Shown one piece after another: positions 42,615-54,600 of a stretch of DNA of 64,000 nucleotides (within the stretch, counting starts at the first letter, position 1; every line of letters starts with the position of its first letter). Origin of the DNA: Phylloscopus collybita (Eukaryota > Chordata > Aves > Passeriformes > Phylloscopidae); assembly GCA_027886175.1 (NCBI GenBank), contig JAJNNQ010000075.1, positions 7,481,001 through 7,545,000 of the forward strand. The letters run 5' to 3'. The notes below the pieces were generated by a model, which did not search any database, had not been told where the DNA came from, and saw nothing but the letters and a program-made list of their open reading frames with translations. A program made the position numbers and the translations under genes.

Positions 42615-45600
42615 GGGGTAGTTTATTTACAGGCTTCGACATCTACAGAATTCTAACAGTGACCATGGATTGGAGTGTTGGAGAGGATGAAGTAACTAGG
42701 CTCTGCAGAGATGATTTATTAGTAAAAGATTCTAAGAGTATGAAACCTACAAGAGGAATAGAATTAAAAGCAAAATTTGAACTGTAAGGCTGGACAGGAG
42801 GAAGGTGATTAGGTTTGCTGAAAAGACTTGGCTGGGTGAGTCAGCGACACCCTTGCTAGAACAAAAGGGTGAATAAAGGGTTAGACCTTCTCAGTTATCA
42901 GGGAAAAGGTGGTTTTTCAGGATTTTAGTATGTAGAGTAGTATTGTAATGTTGTAGCTCCCATAGGCTATACGTAGATTCTGTAGGTTTTGTATCTTGAG
43001 GTGATTGGTTAATGCTCATTAGAATATTCACGATACAAAGGGTTAAAATGGAATGTAAGGAGGAGCTCTGCCTCTTGCTCTTGCTCTTTTTGCACTCCTG
43101 CTCTCTTGCTTGCTCCTGGATCCCTGTCCCTTTAGACCTATGGACTCTTCCCCAGTTAGGCTGCCCCATGACCAACAAACCACGTGTCCCAAAGAGTATC
43201 CTGGTCTTCAGATCATCTCTCTCGTGGACACAACCAGCGTGCTTTCTAATATTGGAGGAAGGAAATCTTCCTCTTTTAACTACACTGGTCAACAGTTCAT
43301 CAACAGTCTCCTCTTTAAGAGAAGAATGTAAACATGAAAGAGTAGTTACAATAGCAATAGGTTGCTTATGCGAAGATTTGTGAGAAACTCCATTACAAAA
43401 AGTTACCACAGAAGGCTGAAGGAACTTAAGAAAAGCTTTAGAAAAAAAAAAAAAAACAGGGAAGAACAGGGCAACATCTTACCTTCCTTTTTGTTTGGGA
43501 AAAAAAAAAACAAACAATAAAACCAAAACCAAAATAAACCCCCAAAACAAAACAAAACAAAAACAAAACAAAAAAAAAATCAACGAAAGACCCCCCCCAA
43601 AAAATCAAAAAAATCCCAAACCAAAACAAAACAAGAAAAAAACCAAACAAACAAAAGAAAAACACACACAAAAAAACCCCCAACCAACCAAAAAAAAAAA
43701 AAATACAACACGTTAAGCAGGGAAAGTTTAAAGTCTCAGAGCCAGAGCCACCTCTGCTTGATCCCATTATTTGCCTGTTTGGGGGAAAAAACAACAACAG
43801 CAACAACAAACACAAAACCCCCAAACAAACAAAACCCCCTTTAATTTCCTGATCGTTTTCAACGACACTTCAAGTACCAGCTCAAAATGCAAATTCCCCA
43901 TCCTCTTTTCCCATGAAGAATTTAGCCCATGGTTTTTTACTGTAGGTATTAATTTCTGAAACTAAACAGAAGATAAAACCTCAAGACATTTTTCAGCCAT
44001 AGTTGCAAGTAGGCAGAGCAGGAATATTTCTCCCAGGGAACCATGCTGGAGTCTGGGGGAGATCTAGCCTTTAATGCAAAAGCAAAGTTGGTCATCAGAG
44101 ACAGATGTACAGCTTGGAGGATTGATTTTAAGGCAAACATCAGTGCTTCTAAGAGAATGAGGCCTTACTCCTGCAAACAGATCTGCACCTGACTGTGGAG
44201 ATTTGGGCTGAGACCACCCTACTTCTCCATTTCTCTCTGCAGGGATCCAAGGACCCTATACCTGTCAAACAGGCCTTAAAGGCAGAGAGGACAAAAATTC
44301 AGCAAGTAATTTTTCTGGGGTATGATCTCTCCAATACACGACTTTACCCTTTGAGCAGAAATGTTGCTTGTTTATATTAACCTGCAATCCTGCAGCCTAA
44401 CCACTTCTCACCTTCAAGAACTTTCCAGCTACACCTGAGTGAGGCAGCGAGAGCACCGTGTCAGAGCAACCTGTTCATCCAGGGGACTCTGACAACTTTC
44501 CTAATTTGAGTGGCTTCGGGTGACAGAGCTGTGTAAGTCAGCAGAGCATCCCCCTCGGAGGCTGACGAACGAGGTCACATCCCCATCTTGTGGCTGGAAC
44601 ACCTTCATCTGTGCTGACAGCTGCTGCAGCCCCAGCTACAGCCAGAGCTAAGCCAAAACCACTGTGCAGTGCAGAGGGAAGATGCCTTCAAGACTCCCCA
44701 AAAGAATCAGCTTGTCCCAAAGCCAGAAAAACTGTGTGTCTATATGGCCAGAAGGCTGGCAACAGTATCTGCTTAATATTTCTGGTGATGCAACTCCTTA
44801 ACAAGAGTCAGAAAGCAATGTCAGAGCAGTTTGGGACTTTGGACGGGAGGATGAACTATCACACAGGAGATTCATCAGCCCAGGCAGTTTGCTCTGGGCT
44901 CTGGTCTAGGAGGGAGGAGGTACCTGACTTCCTGTCCTGCAGAGTTCATTGCCTGTAGGTGGAGAAACTCTCTCCCCACATGCCTGCCCTGACCAGGGAA
45001 GGAATGGGCCCAAGGGTGGATCCAAAAGTTCAGGTTTGCTGGCTAAGGCTCTACAAACTCTCGTGTGGCCTCCTGGGAAGGGAGTGTGTTGTGGTCAGTG
45101 TAAAATCCTCCCTGTTTCTGAGTGTACCAACATAAATTAGAGAGCATTTTTTCAGGCTTTTAATTTAATGCATCCATCTCCATAATCTCAGGGCAAGAGA
45201 GATGGAGAGTTCATGGGATTTCAAACAATGTGATCTGCAGGCACGTGGGAAAGCACTGATCAGAGGACAGCTGCAATCTGCTGGTAAGGAATGCACAGTG
45301 CAGAGGATAAAAGCCAGCTGCAATTGAGGGACCTTGATTCTTGCATTGCAGCTGTGATATTATACCTTTTTAGAGCCAAAAACTCTTAGAACAACTCTCC
45401 ACAACAGCAGCTGTCACACAGAAGCTCCAGAAGTGCCACCTGACTGACAGAGCACCTTCTGGGTGCTACTTACACCTGAACTTGCCAGAGGTAGCCAACT
45501 GGACACCCAGGAATCTCCTCTGCAGGATCCGATGGACGCTGCTCTCCGAGAACCTGCGGGCCGCCTCGGGCACGGAGAAAACCGTGTCGTAAACTTCATC

Positions 45601-48600
45601 AAGCAGCAGCTCCAAGCCTGGGGAAGACAGACTTTTAGCACAGGGCCTGCTTAAGACAGAAGTCACCCTTATAACAGAGGAGCAAAGCTGGGAGACTCTT
45701 GGGACAAATAAATCCAGTCCTCTAAACAAGCCAAATATGGAGTTATACTCCATAACCCTAAAGCACCACACCCTACACCCAGTGCTAGGTGCCCAGGCAC
45801 CACCTGTATACCTTAACACCTACCAAAACAAGTAGGAGAAACATCCCATAACTGGCTATAAGCTGTGGTTTTGTTATGTTCAGCCTGCAGTACAGAAATT
45901 GATGGAATTTTGGAAACAGATGTTAACAAAATCAACTCAAGTCGTTTTGTTTGCTTACTAAAACCCAAGACATTCAGTAGTTTCTCAGAGTGCACAGATT
46001 TTTTGAGAACTTCTTTCTTTTCTGGGAATTAAATGTTGAAGTTCTCGTCTATCATCTAAATTTCAAGCTATCATGCTTTGTATTTTTCCCCTTTAAAAAA
46101 ACTGAAAATTGAAACCACAGTATCTAAGGAAGGTTTGGAAATTCTCAACTTCTTCATTCCTCCTTGCTGAAAAGAGAACATTTTTCTTCTAAAGCATCTC
46201 ATCAACTATTAAAATGCCTAAATCCTGAGGTTATGAGAGAAGAGGATGTCTCTGCCCATTGTAGAGAGGTTGGACTAGATGTTCTTTAAAGGTCCTTTCC
46301 AAGCCAAACAATTCCAAGATTCTACCTAAGCAAGAAGAGTTTATTCTTCAGGCCCTTTATGTTCCCCTGGATTTGCTACTAGGACATGTCAAATATGACA
46401 CAGCTTTCTAGTGTAGGCAGAAAGTGAACATTCAAAAATTCTATTCCACATCCCAAAGAGGACAGGATTAGCTCCCAGGCACCAACTCCACTCGTTGCTG
46501 ACTGAAGCTCTGCTCAGGGTGGGATTTCATTAGTGAGCTCCAGCCCTTCCCACGGGCATTGCACTGGTCACATTGGTCTTACCCCTTGTAAGATTGATAT
46601 TGAACTTCCAAATTAATCCGAAGGCTGATAGTTGTTATTTGTCCTTTCCCTTGGGAATTCCACACCACCCAGATTAAAGGATGAGATGCTGGAAGGCACT
46701 TACCTGTGTCTGCTAACTCCCTCCCCAGGCTGTCCACACAGTAACAGTACCCAGAGATCTCCGGGAACGCTTCCCTCATCGAGCTGAATTTTTGGAAAGC
46801 CCTTGGGAGCCTGGAAGAAAAAGTAGCAGGCTGTGAAGAGCCCAGGGAGGTCCATCGACCACAACAAAATATCAGCTGTTTCCTTCCTCGTTGTGTAGGA
46901 GAAGGATGTCTGCAGAGCACAGGGCCGGTACAAAACGCTTTGTCCTCCTTTTGGCAGCCAGGCTCCAACATGATCCTGATTGCTGTGTCAGCAGGACAGC
47001 AACTCTCCTAAATGACATTATTAGAAACAAACGGGAAAATCTCCCTTTAAGCAGATTTCTGAGCCTTCCTAGGCATGTACCCAGCATCTAACTCACTTTC
47101 AATTTTATTCTTATCTTTGGAGGCCTGTCAAAGAGTGTAAAATAGATGGGTGTTGGCTTAATGTTATTACAACACCCATTCATTAGCTCCTTCCACAAAT
47201 CTGCATGAGATGGCTGAATACCTAAAAAAACAGGTTGCTTCCCCTTCCTTACTTGCCACGTAGGATTTCTGCACTGAATTAAGTACAAAAACTGATAAAA
47301 ATCTCGCTAATATCTTTCATTTTCAAGGCATGGCTCAACTGATTAAGGAGAAGGAGAAAGGGATTTTAATGTACAACAAGACTGACTTTGGCTTCTGGAT
47401 ATCAAAGAGATGGTTTCCAGTATAATATTCTAGGAGTGACAACAGCCAGATTCCAGCAAAGCAATTATTTAAGAAAGAAATTTAATAGGGTCCAAGTTGG
47501 CAAATGTGTCTTAACTGACACAATAAATGTGGTCTTAACTGATAGACATGCTAGGGTTTCTCCAAGCAAAAGATAAGTTTTCCTAGTTTCAAACTGCCAA
47601 ATTTTAAAACAATCATATTATTTTATGGACACATTCCCTTACCCTGAAATGGTATAAAGGTCTGGTGTCCCAGCTGGACATGGCTTACTTGGAAAGACCT
47701 AACAACAGGGAAGTGGAATTTTCTGCTCAACACCTTCAGAGAGTTGACAAATTAGGCTTTTACCAGGGATGGACACTCAGCAATAAGAATATTGGTGGAT
47801 TAAGCACTGATTAAGTAGGGAAAGGCAGTTCACAGCTACCCTGTGAAACTCTGACCAGGCTCAATTCAGTGCCACATTACAGCAGCCTCAGAGATGCTCT
47901 AGAATGTGTAGCCTGAGAACAGCAATGAAATGCTTGTCTGGCTCAGAGCTGTGCTCAGGTGAGCAGAGCAAGGGGCTTTTGCCACCTCCAAGACTTTGCC
48001 TGTATCATAGAACATTCTGGGCTGGAAGGAACCTTAAAGACTGTCCAGTCCCAACCCTCCTGCTGTGGGCAGGGGCTGCTCCCACTAGACCAAGTTGCTC
48101 AGGGTCCCATCCAGCCTTGGCGTTCAACACTTCTAAGGATGAGGAATCCACATTTTCTGTAGGTAACCTGTGCCAGTGCCTCACCACTCTCACAGGAAAG
48201 AATTTCTTCCTAATATCTAAATCTAAACCTACCCTCTTTCGGTCCAAAGCCATCCCCCTTTGTCCTAACACTATGTGCATTTGTTAAAAGTCCTTCTCCA
48301 CTTCTCTTGTAGCCCCCTTTAGACATTGGAAGGTGCTATAAAATCTCCTGAGAACCTTCTCTTCTCCAGAGTGGACTCTCTCAGCCTGTCTTCACAGGAG
48401 AGGTGACTCCTGGGAGCTCCACCACCTCCTGTCAGGAGAGCAGAAGATGTTATTGCTTCCACAGGATATCAGAGCACAGCCTTGGGAATGCAAAGCAGCA
48501 GCACCTCTGTCAGAGGAAGGGGCTGTAACCTCAGGGTTGTCCCGGTGTTAGGCAGCAGTGCTCCTATCTCAGAATTTGTACATCCCTGTGTAGTGCTGCT

Positions 48601-51600
48601 TTGCTCTGGTGCCCTTCCACATCTTCAAATTAAAAATCCACTGACTCCCTCCACTTTGGATTGTCAAATCCTGCTCCACTGCTGACACTGGCATGCTGAG
48701 AGAGATCAAAATGTCACACTTCAGAGCACAGAGGGACTTCTGCCAGCATGAAAACAATACAGTTTAAGGTATAAACACATAAATATCATATTCCTATAGT
48801 CTTCAATGTGCATATGGACTGAATAGCTTGGGATATTTTAAGACCTTTCAGCTCCCCCGGATTATCATGCACTGTCCACTGCCCAGTCAGGAATATGGTC
48901 TGTTTTCTGCACTGCTCATGTCCTTGGAGCTCATCACCTCAGCATCTCAGCCTCTATCTGAGTGAAACATAATTCAAAGGAAAAACTCTGCATCCTGCTT
49001 TCTTTCATTCTCAACATTAAAATGTCACATACACAATTACACCATTTTAAATGGGACAGATGTGTAGTAACATCTTGTCATTCTGGTTATTTTTGTTCCA
49101 AGTTGAAAGTAAAGCTAAATAAATTACAAACAGATATAAATTAGGCCCACACAAACAAGAGGGCAAAACTTTCTCACCTTATGTGGAAAATCCAATTCTT
49201 ACCACATTTTTTATTTTCTCAGACTCTTTAACCACAGCCATAAAGATGAATAGCAATAACATAGAATTCCTCCTTTTTCAGAGCCAGTCCAAAGCAACAG
49301 TGACTACACTTAAGTTACAGATAAATTTATAGTGTTTCCATGTGTTTTAACAAGAATGCTCACACTCAACAATACAGGAAAATAAATAAATGTGAAGTTG
49401 TTGGCCTTCAAAATATGAGTCTCTGCTCTTGGCTTCCACCAAAGACAACTCACTACTGATTATAGCAAGAAAGTAAAAAAAAAAAAAATTTTCCTTGGCT
49501 TTTGATTTTTTGATAATTGCCATCACTCTGCTACAGGGTGTTCTATATGGCTGCCTACCCAGGCAGGACCTGGACACAGTACATGCAAGAAAAGTAACAG
49601 CAGTCAAGCTCTCCAGGTGAGGCAGGAAATTTAGGCTCATCTTTCTTTTTGAAAGTCTTCTGTTTGGGAAAGTCTTAGCTCTAAACTTCTGAATTTCCCC
49701 ATTTGTTTATTTGGGGAAGGTGGTTTAACATACTGGCTTATTCTGGAATATTTATGAAGGTTGAGAGAAATGATTTGGAAAGAGAGTTAGGATGACATGT
49801 CTAACTTTCAAATAACAATCTGTGGAACCAAAGAAAGTTTCTCCACTGGTTCCTTATCAACATCAAATATGGGTTAAAATCCCTGTTCAGCTACAGTCCT
49901 TTGCTGTGAAACTCATCCCTTCAACTCTGCATTCTGCCCTGGTTTGGGGAAGGAATAATGACATTTCAGGCAGGAGTAATGTGAAAATAAATATATTAAT
50001 GACCTGAAATACTCAGATATGATGGCAATAGGTTAAGCCAATGCCATAATTAGAAGGTAGACAGCTGGGACTGAAATGATCCTGCTGTGATTAATTACAT
50101 GACATGAACAGAAAATAAATCCAATCTCGCAGGTCTTTGCAGGCAAATCTCCCAGTGGGAGGAAAAAAATGTCAATTTAAAGCATTGATTTCTCCACTGT
50201 AATTGCTTTCTTAGCATTTCAACACTCTACGGACCAACAAACAAAAGAGCTGGATTATTCTGCTCTCACCAAAATAATCTCTCCTGAAGCTCTGACAAAT
50301 TTGCACTGTGCATTCAGACCTGTCTTTCAGTTTTACTTAAATTAAAAAAAAAAAAAAAAGAGAGAAACCCCTCCAAAGAGCAAAACTGACATTTACAACA
50401 AAATGTCTTTGCTGCTACAGAGCCAAGTCACAATGAGATGTTCTGTTTAGTGCACTGCCCTCCACCAGGGAAACAGGTGCTGACTGAGGTACCAAGTCAG
50501 TGGCACTTCATGAGACACTGAAAGGTTTCTCTGGAGAGTCTGAACATCTGCACCAAAATAACTCCTCTCCATCAGTCCCCCTTTTCCAGCCCTTATGTCC
50601 CCATCACAGCATTAATTCCCAGCTCCTCCACAGGACAACAGCTTCCCCCACACACAAGGATTTGATGTGGTGCTCTGAAGCATTGCCCAACCCTCTGCAA
50701 CCACCTCAAGCCAGCTGTGCACCAGCACAGCTGTTCATCACTTGCTGTTTCACCCACATGAGCAACCCTGGCACTGCCTAACATTTAGGCAGGTAAGAGG
50801 TTCTCACTATCAGATGGAACTTCATCTTTGCATGTTATCACTTGTCCATCTGCTTTCATCTCCCATATGGAATTGTCTTTCCTACCTTGTATATACATCC
50901 AAATTCCTCTGTTCCTTCAGCATTTATCTCACTTGCTGTTGTCTGTCTGTCTAAAAGTAGCCCTGGCTACTTTCCCAACTACAGATCACAATGTAGTATC
51001 CAGTGCTGTGTGAGGACACACCAATTAGACTGCAGGGATGGAATATCTTTTTTTTTTTTTTTTCTTTTTAATCATCAGATTTAATTCAGAAGAAAAAAGT
51101 TTTTTTCACTTGGTCCATTCTTTAACAGAACACATCATAACATGCAGTTACAGAACAAGGGCTCCATGTAGCAAAAAATCACAGAAAAGCAGTCAGACAG
51201 TGCCTTGAAGGGATATGCAGGATTCCCTTCCTGATTCAGAAGCCTGAGCTCTTACCTGTTGTAGCTATGAACAAGATCAAAAACACTCATGTCTGTTGTG
51301 TTGACAAACTTGCACTGGACAGGCAGGAACTCTCCATCAGCTGAGCACTGTGGTGGGCTCTTCTCCCCAAACCCGTGCAGGATGCGGCGATCTCGGATCT
51401 CACAGTTCCCTGGACCTAATGAGGAAAAGAGGTAATGTTTATTTGTCTATTAACTTACCACAAACAGCTGAATGGCCACCCTGATTTTAAAAGGGGTTAC
51501 ATTTATTACATTGAGCAGGAACACTGAGGTGCATCATCTTGTTTTTATGGACCCAATAATCTTTTCAGTCCCTATTCACACCAAGCCTTTCCAATCTACA

Positions 51601-54600
51601 AAACCAATCATTTTGTTGTATTTTACTTACACTGTGCTGGCTTTCCTCTTTGTCTGGTGCCATAAATCTCCATTCCTTCTGGATCTACACACCAGCATTG
51701 CCCTAGCTCCATGTCACACTGCACCTTGTCAAAAGCCCCTGAATCCAGGCACTGAGGGATGTAGGAGATGCTGCTGCTGTTGATGTATCGGCTCACCAAG
51801 ATCCTCTGCTTTTGCAGCTGGCAAAAGGACAAGCCTGAAATACCAGAGAGGGACACTGTCAGAGGAAGGTTCTTGCTGTCCACTGAATCATTTATTGAGG
51901 CAACATCTGAATTTTCTCAGAATTACAAGTTCTAAGTCTGCCATCCAGATGGCATGAGGACATTGACAGACTTGAGGTTATGAAAATTGGTACAAAGAAG
52001 CCCACCACAGATGGGGTTGAAGCTCTCCAACTCAAAAGCCATTATATTAAATCAACTTTTCATTCAAAATGTGTCTTACTGGGACCATCATAAATACAGA
52101 CATCCAAGTGTATCAGGTTTCCATGACAAGCCCTGAAGAAACCCCAGAACTTCCACTAAAGACCTAGCAAATTACCACAAACTAGGTTCCATCCAAGTCT
52201 GGGGCTAGCTTTTTTTTTGATTTCAGCAGCTCAAGTGCAGATTTAAATGGTTCTTTACTCAATCTGAGCAAAGATAGAAACTTTTTACTTACAAGATATG
52301 GGGTATCCATTCTGTTTGCTGCCAGGAACCTCAACACCGTTCTCATCTACACACCAACAGGAAAGACCATTCCTACTGCACTGCACTGTCCTGAAGAAGA
52401 TCAAAAGTAACATTTTATTTCGTGTGTGTAGTGTCCTCAGTCAGTACCAGACATAAACAAAACCATAGAGCAAACCAAATCACATCAAATACTTTAAAAT
52501 CACAAATAATAGACCTTTCAAGAGCTGCACTTCTGGCAACTCTGATCAGTGGGAACCCTTAACTCTAGTAATTCTCTTAACTCTTCAGGAATTGCAGATA
52601 TGTGATTTGAAGTTGTTGAGGAAGCAAGCAGGTTGGACAGAACCTTAATTCTCATTACCTGAGATTCACCAAACACTTTGAGACAGTTTCTGAGTCAAAT
52701 CTAGAATGGTCACAGCTGCCAGCAATGGCAAAACCAAGATAGTAATAGAGAAATTACAATCTGTACTCAGCCTCAGCTTTAACTTGCTTCTTGCACCTTC
52801 AAGCAACATGTTGCTCCCTAAATCACTGCTCTCTGGGTGCTTTTTAGTTTCATCACCTTTAGAGTGAAACCCAACTGTGCCACTAACGAGGGTGGATAAG
52901 CTCTCAGTCGCTTGGCTGAGCTGTGCCAGCTGGCACACACATTCTCCAATGAGCACGTGTGGGAAAACAGCAAACTGCAGCACACTGCAAACTACAGCAA
53001 GTACTTGACATGCAAATAATGCTGCCAAGATTAGCCTGTTAATCTTAGATTGACCTCTTAACCCAGAGATTACTTCCAATAACAAGGAATTCATTTGGGA
53101 GAGGTTGGATCTACAACACGGCTCAGTGAAGTCCCTTCAAGTCTCCTGCACCCCTCGTCCTCCAGTCCACTGATGGAGTGGCTTTTCAAGACAGGCTAAA
53201 ACTTTCACTAGCAATGAAAGGTCACATCATATGGCAGCACATTAATGGCAGGATGAGTTACCTGAACTGGCCATCCTCAGTGCACTGAGGAACGTAGGCT
53301 TCTCCTGCTGAAAAAGCCTCTTCCCTCTGAAGCTCACATGGACGCAACGGTTGGGATTCGGTCTGATACTCTGAAAACAGCAAGAAGATAAACACTTAAG
53401 GGTGGTCTCAGCACAAACCCGTTCTTATCAAAACCCTGTTACTGCCAGGGCTGCAGGGGAACAGTCCCTGGCTGTTTTCCCTGTGTGCATTTCCCTGTGG
53501 GACAGCACAGGGAGGTACTGAACAAACTCGCTGCTCTGCCAGCTGCAGGACGAGCATACGGTGGAGATGATTGTGAACCCCTTTCCCAAGCCTGTGTGTA
53601 GTTAGTCTCAGCTCTGCTCTGTACTGGCACGGCTATAATTTTCTGGTGCTTGGGGTTCTTTACTTAGTTGTGCCTAAGACCACAAAAGAACCCTTTGCAT
53701 AACCACACACACCACTATTAAATTCTCTGAGTAATTATCCTTTATTGAAGCTAAGTCACTCACTATTTCACCAAAATGAGAGCTATTTCTTCTTAATCTC
53801 ACAAAAGATTTTAAAATAATCAATTTCTAGCAGCAGCATCAGGCTAATTCATATTAGGAGCACTCTCAGTTTTCAGTGGGGCAAATGGTCAACTACTGAA
53901 GCCACCTAGCAAATTTCTAATGAATTCAAAGCTGCATTTGCTGCTGTTTTAGATGCAGAATGTAGAATGGTAAAATTCAATAAATTCTTTTTTACGGAAC
54001 AGATTAGTTTATCTGATACTTTCCTCATCCTCAAAATCTGATGAAAGTCATGCTCTTAATACCACAGATTAGTTTATAAAAATACAGCAAACAAACCCAC
54101 AGGTACAGCAATTTAGCCCAAATGTTTGCTTAAGCCAGTATTTGGTCTGAGCGTGATCACACACTGTAGTGCAAATGCATCATGAGTATTCTGGATGCTT
54201 CTCAGCCTGAAATAATTTGCAACTCATGGAATTTCTACAGCTGCAGATGGTTCCTGTGCTTCTAATGCTTCTCAATCACATCTGTTTCTGTAAGCTTTTA
54301 CTGTGTGTCCTTAAGACCATGTGAAAATTTTCATGAAACTGCAAAATTTCAGGTGATCCCATCTACAGACAAGGTCACATAGGCAAAGCTCCCCATTTTC
54401 ACCTCAAACATCAGCTGCTCTGGGATGTGTGGAGATCCCTGTGTACAGTGCTACAAAGGGTCTACCAAGACATTTGAGTTAAATGATTAATTCATTCAGT
54501 GATTCAAATCACTGGTTGTGCAGGACTATCAAACTCAGGCCAAAGAACTGGGGGCAGCACTCAGACTATCCAATATCTTTAGGGACAAGCCTAAATGGCA

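Larger units (their letters stand above)
42501..45473. other. Intron 7
   Basis: It opens (at its 3' end) with a 29-base A tract at 42579-42607. The stretch 42610-43440 resembles interspersed-repeat sequence but is not classified. An A/C-only tract follows at 43499-43705. The part from 43950 to 45473 is GC-richer, with no gene recognised. Confidence 0.55.

Noticed and set aside
42610..43440. Possible third endogenous retrovirus fragment in intron 7
   Set aside because: The composition is suggestive, but I found no inverted ends, TATA-to-polyadenylation order or recognisable retroviral protein.
43438..43824. 128-codon minus-strand frame rich in Phe, Leu and Gly
   Set aside because: It is the reverse translation of the A/C-only tract in intron 7.
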